From DASRWD01 sp044507975 (GTDB lineage: Bacteria; Deinococcota; Deinococci; Deinococcales; Trueperaceae), in contig JBIQIQ010000001.1 in the NCBI GenBank assembly GCA_044507975.1, positions 1-64,000 on the forward strand: DNA of 64,000 nt, written 5' to 3'. Position 1 is the stretch's first letter, and every line of letters begins with the position of its first letter. Below are positions 35,783 to 46,174 of the stretch, piece after piece. The position numbers were made by a program, and so were the translations under genes. The notes under the pieces were generated by a model. The model was not told the DNA's origin. It worked only from the letters and a program-made list of their open reading frames with translations, and made no database searches.

Positions 35783-36354
35783 GAAAGCAGCAAACCTGGT
35801 CGGTCGTCCGGGCCGCGGTAGCGGTCGTCCTGGTGGCCGGTGCCGGCATGGCGGCGGCTCAGTTCGAGGTGATCGGGACGGCGACCGGGACCTTGGACGG
35901 CGAGAACCGTACCTGGTACTTCCTCGGTTACGAGGGCGACGAGGGGCCCGACGGCACCGCCAGGCTCGAGTCCATGGCGATCGGGCCGGTCGCGTTCTAC
36001 TCTCTCGACCTGCAAGGCCACGCCGAGGCGAGGTACCTCGTGGCGGGGACGCTGTCCGTCACCGGCACGACGTGGAGCAGCCTCGAGTCTTGTCCCTGCA
36101 CCTTCGACGAGAGCGAGGTCATGTACTTCAGCTCGCCGTCGATGTTCGAAGCGGTCTACCAGTCGTTGGAGTCGGAGGTGGTTATCGAGTCCATCGAGTT
36201 CGCCGACGGCGTGCCGGTGGCCCTTAGGGGTCGCTTCACCGCCTTGCTCGGCTTCATGGAGAGCGCGCTGTCGAGCGGCGGGCCGGACCCGGAGCGAGCG
36301 ATCGAGGTCGCGGGTGAGTTCGCGATCGACCACGTCGTCTTCGAGGGGGAGTGA
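35779..36354 (+). CDS. Secreted 191-aa protein, unknown
   Basis: Signal peptide RAAVAVVLVAGAGMAAAQ, then a beta-rich mature domain (FEVIGTATGTLDGENRTWYF and YLVAGTLSVTGTTWSSLES). A pair CPC is in SCPCTFDESEV. Not recognised; resembles small periplasmic all-beta proteins. It overlaps both neighbours by four bases (GTGA at each end), so it is tightly co-expressed with the large exported proteins after it. Confidence 0.7.
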   Translation: MRKQQTWSVVRAAVAVVLVAGAGMAAAQFEVIGTATGTLDGENRTWYFLGYEGDEGPDGTARLESMAIGPVAFYSLDLQGHAEARYLVAGTLSVTGTTWSSLESCPCTFDESEVMYFSSPSMFEAVYQSLESEVVIESIEFADGVPVALRGRFTALLGFMESALSSGGPDPERAIEVAGEFAIDHVVFEGE

Positions 36355-38801
36355 CCCTGCCTCGCGCGAGCGCAGGTCGCCGCGGCAGGCGTGGCCGGTA
36401 CGGCGCCGACTCGTCGACCGCCAGGTCCGTGTTGCTGGCCCTGCTGTCCTTGGGGCTCGTCTTCCCGTTGGCCCCGGTCGCCGCCGCGCAAGGAGCCGTC
36501 CAAGCTGCCACGGCCGACGCGCGGCGTCAGCTAGACGCGCTGCAGGCGCTGCTCGACCCGACGGAGTACGACGTCGACAGCTTGGCGCTCGACCTGGCGT
36601 TCGAGGAGCCCGAGACCATCGCCGCCTGGGTGGGCGAGAACGTCGACTTCGAGCTCTACGCTGGCCTCTTGAGGGGTCCACAAGGGACGTTGGTGGCCGG
36701 GGCAGGGAACGCCCTCGACCAGGCCGTGCTGCTCGCCAGGCTCTTGAACGACGTGGGCTACGAGGCGAGGGTGGCGCTCGGCGAACTACCCGCGGAGCAG
36801 GCGACGGAGCTCGTGATGAGCATGTTCGCCGGCGACGTGCGTGTGGGGCTCGACGACGGACCGACGGCCGCCGAGGTCGCCTCGTCCCTCGCGCGAGCGA
36901 CAGGCGGCGGCGCCGAGGAGGCCGCGGCCGGCCTGGCCGAGCTGAGCGAGGTGTCGCTGCAGGACCTGCCGGCTTACGCCGAAGCCTTGGAGCAGGCCGC
37001 GGCGCTCCTGGCCCAGCTGGCCCGACCCGTCGACCCCGCGGTGACGGACGAGCTCGTGGCGGAGGCCCGCGACTACGCCTGGGTCGAGTACCGGCTCAGC
37101 GAGGTCGATCCCTGGACCGCGGCCCATCCGGCCTGGCCCGCGCATGCGGCGGCGCCTTCCGTGCTCGCCGACAGCCACCTCGATGGCGAGGTCCCCGCGG
37201 AGCTGATGCATCGTCTGAGGATCGAGGTGTCGATCGAGCGCAAGCGGGGCGACGAGTTCCTCGTCGAGCCGCTGATGACCCCCTGGGAGCGGCCGGTCGC
37301 GAACCTGATCGGCCATACGCTGCTCATCGGCAACAGCCCGCTCGGGGAGGCGGGCCCCGCCGACCTCTCGCGGATCGGTGTGGAGCTCGTGGACGCGGCG
37401 TTCTTCGTGCCCGTGCTGGACGGCACCATTCCCCCTGGCGCGCAGGCCTTCGACCTGAACGGGAACCTGGTGCCCCCGCACGCGGCGGCCAGCCCGATGG
37501 CCGGCGTGTTCCAGACCGCTGCCGATCGTCTGGGAGGGGCGATCGGCGCGCTCGACACGATGGGCGGCGACGGAGCCCCCACCGAGCCTTTCGCGCTCAC
37601 CGCGCAGTGGATCGACTTCGTTCTCATCGCCCCAGGCGGCGAGGAGACCAGGCACCGCCGTGCGGTCTTCGACCGACGACCGGCCGAGGGCCGCGCCGCC
37701 GGCAGCGCCGAGCTGCTCGACCGCTCCGTGCTCAAGGACGGGCTGATCACCACGTACGCCGTCATGGCCAGCAGCGGACGCTTGAACCCGTCGTTCGTGG
37801 CTTCCCAGCTCGGGGAGCAGGCCGCGTTCCACCTCGGGGTGCTCGAGCGCCTCGCCCAGGAGACCGCCGCGCGACCGGCGGGAGACGCGGCTGCCGCGCT
37901 CCTCGACCTCCTGAGCGACTACGTGCCGAAGGACCACCTCAAGCTGATGGCCGCCTCGGACGGGATCGACGCGCAGCTCGGCGGGATCGCTTATCGGGCA
38001 GAGCCCGCGCTCTTCGCGCTCTACGGCGCGCTGACGCCGACGGAGGAGGGCACGTCTCGGTCAGGCGTCGACATCATCGCCAACGCCAAGCGGACCCTCG
38101 TGCTCGAGGGCGATGAAGTGCTCCAGGACTTCGAGGGTTCCGTCCTGGCCGGCGTGTGGGACACGGTCATCGAGCGCGAGTTCGTGGCGAGGTCCGCTGA
38201 TCCTGTCGCGTCTGCGTTGGGGACCGAGCATCGGGCCGGGTACGAGCTCGTTCCCGATGGCGACACGGAGGCCCTGAAGGCGGCGGGCGCGCCCCCCGAA
38301 GCGCTGTCCGCCTTACGCAACGACATGGACAACGGCTACGCGGTCCTGCTGCCGCGCTCGGGCACGGTGGCGACGGGGGGCTTCGCCTACTGGCGAGTCG
38401 ACCTCGACACTGGCGAGACGTTGGGGATGGACGCGTCCGGCCGTGGCAACGCGATGACGGAGTTCCTCTTCAGCCTCGCCGTCGGGCTCACGGTCAACGC
38501 GGCCCTGGCCGTACCCAGCCTGATCCAGTGCGCGTCCAGCTCGAACCCGCTGCTCTGCTACTGCGACGTGATCGCTTCGGGCATCCTGTTCTCGTTCCTC
38601 GGCGCGCTCCTCGGCGCGCTCTTCGCAGCGGAGCGCTTCGTAGCCGTCATCGTGACCTACACGATCGTCGACGTGACCATCATCGGCCCCGTGACGACGT
38701 TCTTCACGCCGCCCGTCTGCTCCGGCTACGCGGGCGGGGACCCAGGACGGTGGGGACAGCTGGCCGCGGCACCCGGAGGAGCGCGTTGCTTCGCCGCGTG
38801 A
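36351..38801 (+). CDS. Exported protein with Cys-less transglutaminase-like motif and C-terminal membrane helices
   Basis: 816 aa. A basic N-terminus leads into the signal helix SVLLALLSLGLVFPLAPVAAA. At residues 119-124, GNALDQ aligns with the GxCxD motif of transglutaminase-like folds, but the nucleophile position is Ala121, so catalysis by Cys is not possible there. A large middle region (about 200-680) has no recognised domain. Near the C-terminus two or three hydrophobic helices occur (FLFSLAVGLTVNAALAV and GILFSFLGALLGALF), with several Cys between. GTG start overlaps the previous stop. Probably a membrane-anchored surface protein. Confidence 0.7.
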   Translation: MTLPRASAGRRGRRGRYGADSSTARSVLLALLSLGLVFPLAPVAAAQGAVQAATADARRQLDALQALLDPTEYDVDSLALDLAFEEPETIAAWVGENVDFELYAGLLRGPQGTLVAGAGNALDQAVLLARLLNDVGYEARVALGELPAEQATELVMSMFAGDVRVGLDDGPTAAEVASSLARATGGGAEEAAAGLAELSEVSLQDLPAYAEALEQAAALLAQLARPVDPAVTDELVAEARDYAWVEYRLSEVDPWTAAHPAWPAHAAAPSVLADSHLDGEVPAELMHRLRIEVSIERKRGDEFLVEPLMTPWERPVANLIGHTLLIGNSPLGEAGPADLSRIGVELVDAAFFVPVLDGTIPPGAQAFDLNGNLVPPHAAASPMAGVFQTAADRLGGAIGALDTMGGDGAPTEPFALTAQWIDFVLIAPGGEETRHRRAVFDRRPAEGRAAGSAELLDRSVLKDGLITTYAVMASSGRLNPSFVASQLGEQAAFHLGVLERLAQETAARPAGDAAAALLDLLSDYVPKDHLKLMAASDGIDAQLGGIAYRAEPALFALYGALTPTEEGTSRSGVDIIANAKRTLVLEGDEVLQDFEGSVLAGVWDTVIEREFVARSADPVASALGTEHRAGYELVPDGDTEALKAAGAPPEALSALRNDMDNGYAVLLPRSGTVATGGFAYWRVDLDTGETLGMDASGRGNAMTEFLFSLAVGLTVNAALAVPSLIQCASSSNPLLCYCDVIASGILFSFLGALLGALFAAERFVAVIVTYTIVDVTIIGPVTTFFTPPVCSGYAGGDPGRWGQLAAAPGGARCFAA

Positions 38802-41800
38802 GGTCGTCGGCCTTGCGTGCGCTCCTCGCCTCCCTGGCGGCGTCGTTGGCGACCTTGGCCATCGCCCAGCAGTGCACGCCGGAGGTCGAGCCCAACGACG
38901 CGCCCGCGCAGGCCACGCTCCTGAGCGGCGCCGGCCCCGACGCCGTCGGGGCCGCGGCCCGAGGAACGCTCGGCACCCTCTGCTTCGCCGGCGAGATCGG
39001 GAGCGGCGACCAGGACGCGTTCCTGTGGGTCGTCGACGACGTCGCTGCCGCTCATGAGTGGGTCATCGAGGTGGAGGGGCCACGGGGCGGCCTCACGCAG
39101 TTGGATGTCCTCGCGGTCGAGTTCGCCGCGAACGGCATGGACGTGACCCGGGCGGAGAGGCTCTTCCAGTTCGGGACGGTGGACGGACGCTCGGCCACTT
39201 CGGAGCCGTTCTTACTCGGGGAGGGCCGCTACGTCATCGGCGTCTCGGGCGCGCAGGCCTCGGGTCAGTACGTCGCGCATCTACGCCCCTCGTCTCTGGC
39301 GGGTCGGTCGGTACCCTATCGCGAGGGACGCGTGTCCGAGGGGGCCTTCGCGGTCCACGTTCCGATAGGGGGAGGCTTCGAGGTGCCGTTCCGCTTGGAC
39401 GACGAGGCGCTCGACTACCTCTGGGGCCTGGTCTTCCAGTCGGCCCTCGGGAGCGACGCGGAGCTCGTCCTGGAGGGTCCGGCCGGGGAGGTAGGTAGGC
39501 TCACGGTCGCCGGTCACCGGCCGGCACGGCTGTCGAACCTCGGTCTGGCGCCCGGGGACTACGTCGTGCGGGTGGCGTCCGGCAGGCCGGAGGCCGGTGG
39601 TCAGGCCGTCCTCCGGCTCGAGCGGCAGGGCCGGGTGTCCGAAGGCGTCGAGGTCGAGCCGAACGACCGGCCGGACGAGGCGACGCTGTTCCGGCTCGGC
39701 GGCGAGATGCGGGGCGTGGCCGACGGCACCGATCACTTCCGCGTCGACGTCGGCACCGACGAGGCGGGTTCGGTGTGGGACCTGCACCTCGAGGCGGCCG
39801 CGGAGGTCAGGCTCCGGATACTGGGTCCCAACGGCGAGCTGCTGCAGGAGCGCCGCGGGACGAGCGGCACGTCGCCAGGGCTTCACCTCGAGGAAGGCGC
39901 CTACGTGCTCGTCATCTCCGGTACCGGAGACGCGCCTTACACGCTGTCCTGGCGTCGCGGCCAACCGTCCGCGGACGGCTTCGAGAGAGAGCCGAACGAC
40001 CTCGTGACGGGCGCCACGCTCCTGGGGCCCGACATGCAGGCCCGGGGTGAGCTGCGGCCTCAGGACGTCGACTTCTACCTGCTCGAGGTCGCCGGCGGAG
40101 CCCAGCGGTTCCGCCTCCAGCTGGTGGGGCGGGGCGTGGAGGAGTTGGCGCTCTACGACGCCGGGGGCGCCAGACAGGCGCGCGCGACCGGAGACGGACG
40201 CATACGGCTCGACGACGTCGTGCTCCTGCCAGGCTCTCACCTGGTTCGCGTCTCGGGTGGGGAGGGCGAGTACGCGCTGCGGGCGCTGGTGCTCGGTCCG
40301 GCGCCGGATCTGGCTTCGCCTGCCGACGCCCCCGACGTCGACGATCCGCTCGCCCCAGCCCCGGCGCGTGTGCCAGAGGACGAGTCGCCGGACGAGGCGG
40401 CCGCCGATCCGGCGGCGGCGGCTCTGCCGGGCTTGCCGCCGCCGCCGCCCGGCGTGCTGGAGAGTGAGCCCAACGACGACTCCTCGCGGGCCGACCGACT
40501 GCGGCACGGCGCGGTGCACGTGGGTCGCCTGGCGTCGCCGGACGACGATGACCGCTACCGCTTCCACCTCGCCACCAGCCAGTACGTGCGCCTCGAGCTG
40601 CAGCCTGCCGAGGGGGAGACCGGTTGGCGCATGGCCCTGGACGGGACGTCCTACCACCCCGTGCGAGCCGACGGCGGCGGCATCGTCGTCGCGGAGGAGT
40701 GGCTCCTCGCCGGCGACCACGAGGTGCGCCTGAGCGGAAGCTGGGTGCCCGCTACGCCCACGGGCTACTACCAGCTGCGCCTCGTCGCCCTGGGCGCGCT
40801 GGGCGGGCCGGCGGACCACGAGCCGAACGACACGCCTGAGACCGCGAGCAGCTTGCCAGCCGACCTGCGCCTGACAGGGCGCGTGGGCGAGCGCAGCAAC
40901 AGGGACGTCTACCGCCTGCCCACGTTCGGCGAGGAGACCGTCATGCGGACGATGGTGTCCGCCGACGAGGGGGTGGGCTTCGAGGCCCTCGTCGGTGGGC
41001 GGAGCGTGCGGTTGGAGCCCGACGACGGCGGTGCCCTCACCCTGGCGCTGCCAGCGGGCGAGGAGGCCTACCTGCGCGTCTCCGGGCGGGGCGTGTACCG
41101 AGCCGAGCTGGAGTTCTCCTCCACGCCGGGCGCGGACTGGCTCGTGCCGGCGCGGGAGACAGGTGAGATCGAGGCGGCGCTCTCGCTCGCGGTCGAGGAG
41201 GTCGCGGCGTACTGGCATGACGGCCAGGTGGTGACGGGGACGCTCACCCTGAGGAACAACACCGAGCGCGAGCTCGCGCCCACCTTGGCTTCGTCCGTCA
41301 CCGTGCCGAGCGCGGCGGTCGAGCTCTCGGAGAGCACCACGTTGCCGCCGGGTGCGGTGATAGAGGTCCCGGTCAGGGTCCGCCTGCCCTCCGACATGTC
41401 GGACCAGGCACCGGTAGGGCTGCAGGTGTCCGCCGCGACCGGCTCCGCAGAGGCCGTCGCGAGCGCGGACGTCGCCCCCCGTTGCGAGGTCGCCCCGGTG
41501 TCGCCGTTCCCCTTCTGGCGAGTGCCCGATCGCATGCTGGGACGCCCGAACGTCCTGCTGGCCGCCCTGGGAGCGTCGGTGCCGGACGGCACGGAACCGC
41601 ACAGCCGCGACAGGTTCCTGAACGACGGCAGGACGACCGTCTCGAGCGGTGGCTGGGTCGCCCCGGACCACGCGCCCACGTTCCGCCTTGCCGGCGACGA
41701 GCCCGTCGCCCTCATCGGCACGGTACTGAACCCCTCGTCAGACGCGAGCTCCGACCGCCAGCTCAGGCGCTTCCGGATCGAGACGTCCCTCGACGGCGTC

Positions 41801-44164
41801 ACGTACGAGCCGGTGTTCGAGGCCGAGCTCACCGCGTCGAGGGTCGACCAGGCGTTCACGTTCGACCAGCCGGTCTTGGCCCGCTACGCACGCCTGGTCG
41901 GTGTCGACTCGCATGGCGGCCGACCAGAGGCCTACGTCGGCGAGTGGAAGCTCATCGCCGACGACCTCGCGCGCTTCTCCGGTCGTGACCTCGCGACCCC
42001 TGAGCTGGGGGGTCGCGTCGTGTGGTCTCGGCCGCTTCTCGCCGGGGACGACATCAGGGACGTCCTGGCGGGCGACGGCTCGATGAGCTGGTTGGACGCC
42101 CGAGGTCACGAGGCCTACAGCCTGGCGCTCGGCTTCCTCAACGGCAGGGCGGCGCTGGTGAGCGCGCTCTCGCTCACCCAGCCGGACGTCTCCGCCGAGC
42201 AGCTCTTCGACAGCGTCGAGGTGGCAGTGAGCACGTCGGGCGCAGCCGGCCCTTGGCAACCGCTGACGGCTGGCGAGCTCGGTGCCGCCGGCGAGACCAC
42301 GGACCTCCTCCTGACGGAGCCGGTCTGGGCTCGGTACCTGCGGCTCACCTTCCCCACGAGGGAAGGTGACCGCTACTACTACTCGCCGCGCGACCTCACC
42401 GTTCTCGAGGCCCCGGTGGAAGGCGGCTACCTCTCGGTGCTATCCGAGTGGGGCACCGACGCCACCGTCGGGCCGTACGAGCTGCTGTTCGGCGGCGAGG
42501 TAGCGGCGCAGTCGTCGGAGACCGAGGGCGGCGACACAGCCGACGAGGCGACTACGCTCGTCGCGGGCGTCGAGGTCACCGGCAGCGTCGCTGTGGCCGA
42601 GGACGTCGACTGGTACCGGATCACCGTGCCGGCTGGGGAGAACCACCTCACGGTGCGGCTGTCTGGAGACCCCAGCATCGCCTACCTCTACGAGCTGACG
42701 GATGGTGACGGCGCGGCGGTGCCGTTCTCGGCGGAGGAGGACGGCGAAGACGTGGTGCTCTCGGCGTTCGTGGAGCCAGGGGACTACCTGCTCAAGCTCG
42801 AGGAGCCCAAGCGCACGGTGATCTTCGCCTGGGACACGAGCGGCTCGGTGAGCCCGTACCAGGCGATCACCTACGCCTCGCTCGCGAGCTTCGCGCAGGA
42901 GGTGGACCCCGCGAGGGAGGCCGTGCAGCTGCTCGCGTTCAACGATCCGGCGCCGGTGTGGCTCCTGCCGTACTGGTCGAGCGACCCGGAGCGGGTGCAG
43001 CGCGCGCTCACGGACTGGGACAGGGGCGCGGACTCCAGCAACTCCGAGCTGGCCCTGCTGACCGCTACCGAGGCGCTGCGCGACCGCGACGGCACCAAGG
43101 CCGTCCTGTTCATCACCGACGCCGAGACCGGCGGCTACGGGCTCACGGACGACCTGTGGGCCGCGCTCGAGGCGGTGCGCCCGCGCGTGTTCACCTTCGA
43201 GATCAGCTCCAGCGGGAACGAGTACCCGCAGCAGCTCATGCAGGGTTGGGCGGGTGTGAACGCCGGCGTCTACCAGATGGCCCGCGGCGTGGGCGACTTC
43301 GACTCCGGCTTCGCGCGCGCCTCGTGCCTGCTGCGGAGGCCCAAGCGCTACGCCGTGACGGTCACGACGGCTACCGTCGCTCCGCCCGGACCGGGCACCC
43401 TCAGCGTCCTGCAGGACGCGAACGCCGGCCAGGGCGCGGTGCACGTGATCTTCGACGCCTCTGGCTCGATGGGCCAGGCGCTGCCGAGCGGCGAGCCGCG
43501 CATCGCCGCCGCCAGGCGCGCGCTCGAAGACCTCGTCGGCAGCGTGCTCGACGACCAGACCCCCTTTTCCCTGCGGGCCTTCGGACATGTCGCTCCGAAC
43601 TCCTGCGAGACCCGGCTCGACGTCCCGCTGGGCCCGTTGGACAGGCAGGCGGCCCTGGCGGCCGTGCGCGCCATCGAGCCCAAGCTCCTGTCGCAGACCG
43701 CCATCGCTGCTTCGCTGCTGTCGGCCGTCGACGACCTGTCCCGGGCCGCCGGTCCGCGCACCGTCATCTTGATCACGGATGGGCAGGAGTCCTGCGGTGG
43801 CGACCCGGCCGCGGCGGCGGCCCAGCTGAGGGAAGGGGGCGACGTGACGATCGCCATCGTCTCCCTGGCTCTAGGAGAGGAGGGCCTCGACGCCTTCGAG
43901 GGCCTGGCGGCCGCGATCGAGGCCACGTACGTCGACGTCGGCTCGTTCGAGGGCCTGCAGGAGGCGATCGCCGCGGCCCTCGAGCCCGCGTTCGAGGTCT
44001 ACGCAGCGAACGGCGAGCTCGTCGCTGCAGGGCGGGTCGGCGACAGCGTGGAGCTGGCGATGGGCGTCTACCAGGTCCGCGTGCTCACGTCGCCCGTGCA
44101 GGTCTTCGAGTCGGTGGTGGTGCCGGGGGACGGCCATGTCCAGCTGGTCGCCGGGATGCGGTAG
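38786..44164 (+). CDS. Giant exported PPC/discoidin/VWA protein
   Basis: About 1792 aa. The signal peptide is ALRALLASLAASLATLAIAQ. Six PPC-like repeats carry EPND-type motifs near residues 33, 289, 400, 559, 679 and (DTADEATTL) 1250. A PPPPP-containing linker precedes the fourth. Two F5/8C (discoidin)-like segments span roughly 920-1060 and 1075-1235. Two VWA domains have metal sites DTSGS at 1350 and DASGSM at 1557 with later ITDAE and ITDGQ. TTG 38786 is preferred because GGAGGA sits five bases upstream; GTG 38798 is an alternative. Probably a calcium-dependent surface adhesion or assembly protein; no catalytic domain seen. Confidence 0.8.
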   Translation: MLRRVRSSALRALLASLAASLATLAIAQQCTPEVEPNDAPAQATLLSGAGPDAVGAAARGTLGTLCFAGEIGSGDQDAFLWVVDDVAAAHEWVIEVEGPRGGLTQLDVLAVEFAANGMDVTRAERLFQFGTVDGRSATSEPFLLGEGRYVIGVSGAQASGQYVAHLRPSSLAGRSVPYREGRVSEGAFAVHVPIGGGFEVPFRLDDEALDYLWGLVFQSALGSDAELVLEGPAGEVGRLTVAGHRPARLSNLGLAPGDYVVRVASGRPEAGGQAVLRLERQGRVSEGVEVEPNDRPDEATLFRLGGEMRGVADGTDHFRVDVGTDEAGSVWDLHLEAAAEVRLRILGPNGELLQERRGTSGTSPGLHLEEGAYVLVISGTGDAPYTLSWRRGQPSADGFEREPNDLVTGATLLGPDMQARGELRPQDVDFYLLEVAGGAQRFRLQLVGRGVEELALYDAGGARQARATGDGRIRLDDVVLLPGSHLVRVSGGEGEYALRALVLGPAPDLASPADAPDVDDPLAPAPARVPEDESPDEAAADPAAAALPGLPPPPPGVLESEPNDDSSRADRLRHGAVHVGRLASPDDDDRYRFHLATSQYVRLELQPAEGETGWRMALDGTSYHPVRADGGGIVVAEEWLLAGDHEVRLSGSWVPATPTGYYQLRLVALGALGGPADHEPNDTPETASSLPADLRLTGRVGERSNRDVYRLPTFGEETVMRTMVSADEGVGFEALVGGRSVRLEPDDGGALTLALPAGEEAYLRVSGRGVYRAELEFSSTPGADWLVPARETGEIEAALSLAVEEVAAYWHDGQVVTGTLTLRNNTERELAPTLASSVTVPSAAVELSESTTLPPGAVIEVPVRVRLPSDMSDQAPVGLQVSAATGSAEAVASADVAPRCEVAPVSPFPFWRVPDRMLGRPNVLLAALGASVPDGTEPHSRDRFLNDGRTTVSSGGWVAPDHAPTFRLAGDEPVALIGTVLNPSSDASSDRQLRRFRIETSLDGVTYEPVFEAELTASRVDQAFTFDQPVLARYARLVGVDSHGGRPEAYVGEWKLIADDLARFSGRDLATPELGGRVVWSRPLLAGDDIRDVLAGDGSMSWLDARGHEAYSLALGFLNGRAALVSALSLTQPDVSAEQLFDSVEVAVSTSGAAGPWQPLTAGELGAAGETTDLLLTEPVWARYLRLTFPTREGDRYYYSPRDLTVLEAPVEGGYLSVLSEWGTDATVGPYELLFGGEVAAQSSETEGGDTADEATTLVAGVEVTGSVAVAEDVDWYRITVPAGENHLTVRLSGDPSIAYLYELTDGDGAAVPFSAEEDGEDVVLSAFVEPGDYLLKLEEPKRTVIFAWDTSGSVSPYQAITYASLASFAQEVDPAREAVQLLAFNDPAPVWLLPYWSSDPERVQRALTDWDRGADSSNSELALLTATEALRDRDGTKAVLFITDAETGGYGLTDDLWAALEAVRPRVFTFEISSSGNEYPQQLMQGWAGVNAGVYQMARGVGDFDSGFARASCLLRRPKRYAVTVTTATVAPPGPGTLSVLQDANAGQGAVHVIFDASGSMGQALPSGEPRIAAARRALEDLVGSVLDDQTPFSLRAFGHVAPNSCETRLDVPLGPLDRQAALAAVRAIEPKLLSQTAIAASLLSAVDDLSRAAGPRTVILITDGQESCGGDPAAAAAQLREGGDVTIAIVSLALGEEGLDAFEGLAAAIEATYVDVGSFEGLQEAIAAALEPAFEVYAANGELVAAGRVGDSVELAMGVYQVRVLTSPVQVFESVVVPGDGHVQLVAGMR

Positions 44165-44167
44165 GCG

Positions 44168-44173
44168 TACGCT
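44168..44173 (+). promoter_or_regulatory. Leaderless promoter: TACGCT-N6-ATG (M20 gene)
   Basis: TACGCT is exactly six bases before ATG 44180, immediately after the stop of the giant protein gene. Confidence 0.65.
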
Positions 44174-44179
44174 GGCGCG

Positions 44180-45355
<1,176 letters not shown>

Positions 45356-45378
45356 GACGAATGGCCAGTTAGCTAGTG

Positions 45379-45407
45379 GACGGGGCCCGCGTAGAGCCGG
45401 CCCCGTC
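45379..45407. terminator. Candidate bidirectional stem-loop between convergent genes
   Basis: GACGGGGCC (45379-45387) and GGCCCCGTC (45399-45407) form a perfect 9-bp stem with an 11-base loop between two convergent stops. No T-run on either strand. Confidence 0.5.
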
Positions 45408-45422
45408 GTCCAGTCCCCTGGC

Positions 45423-46079
45423 TCAGAAGGCAGAGCGCAGCGCCGCGACGACCTCAGTGACCGCCGTCTGAGCCGCGTCCGCGAGCAGCGGCCCCACGGT
45501 GGGGTCGTCGTAACGGATGGTGCCGAGCTGCGGGATGCGGGAGACGGCGATGTTCGGGCTGCTAGCGGTGCCCGCACCGGTCATCGAGACGACGACCTCG
45601 CCGGTGATGATGTCGGTCGCCCTGACGTCGACCTCTACGTGCGCCCGCGTCTCGCCCAGGCTGATGCCGAAGAGGCTCGCACCGGGCTCGGCGATGGTGG
45701 CCCTTGTGACGGTGCCGGTGATGACGTAGCCCGCTCCCGCGGCCCGCGCCAGTGACACCGGGTCCATCGACTCGAGCCCCTGGGCCTGCATGATCGTGAT
45801 GAGCTCGCTGCGCTCGACCACCACGTAGCAGCCTGATTCCTTGAGGAGGGTGATGAGGCGCGCCGAGGCCGCGTCCTCGACCCCCACCACGGTCGTACCG
45901 AACTGGGCGGTGGTGTTCTCGAAGTCGACGACGGCGACCGTCGGGGGCGGCGTCTGCACGCAAGCCGCCGGCAGGGCCGGCTCCGAACCGGGACCGCTCG
46001 TGGACGCAGTGGGCGCGCAGGCCGCCATGACCATCGCGGCGACGGCGACCGCCGACGCGAAGAGCCTTCGTTCTCTCAT
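45423..46079 (-). CDS. CsgG-like lipoprotein
   Basis: 218 aa. Signal peptide ending MVMAAC gives a lipidated Cys. The body matches the CsgG/curli-assembly fold: VAVVDFENTTAQFG, LITLLKESGCYVVVERSEL, LARAAGAGYVITGTVTRA and HVEVDVRATDIITGEVV. In enterics CsgG forms the curli secretion pore, but many CsgG-domain lipoproteins have other or unknown roles. An AAGGAGGA Shine-Dalgarno precedes ATG 46079. No curli genes are nearby. Confidence 0.85.
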   Translation of the reverse strand: MRERRLFASAVAVAAMVMAACAPTASTSGPGSEPALPAACVQTPPPTVAVVDFENTTAQFGTTVVGVEDAASARLITLLKESGCYVVVERSELITIMQAQGLESMDPVSLARAAGAGYVITGTVTRATIAEPGASLFGISLGETRAHVEVDVRATDIITGEVVVSMTGAGTASSPNIAVSRIPQLGTIRYDDPTVGPLLADAAQTAVTEVVAALRSAF

Positions 46080-46121
46080 CGTTCCTCCTTCGGCCGCTCG
46101 GACGGGACCGGGGCTACGACG

Positions 46122-46127
46122 ATGCTA
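46122..46127 (-). promoter_or_regulatory. -10 box TAGCAT for the CsgG-like gene
   Basis: Minus-strand TAGCAT lies 42 bases before ATG 46079, giving a normal leader that contains the Shine-Dalgarno. Confidence 0.5.
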
Positions 46128-46174
46128 GCCGAGGGGCGTCAACGTGCCGTCAACACCGTGCCGGGCGAGGGAAG

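Noticed and set aside
38528..38785. Longer N-terminus for the giant protein from 38528
   Set aside because: It overlaps the 816-aa gene in another frame and would bury the signal peptide. TTG 38786 has a Shine-Dalgarno at the right distance.
40381..40470. Pro/Ala-rich run in the giant protein as a possible repeat array
   Set aside because: It is a simple inter-domain linker (PPPPP) between PPC-like units, not a nucleotide repeat.
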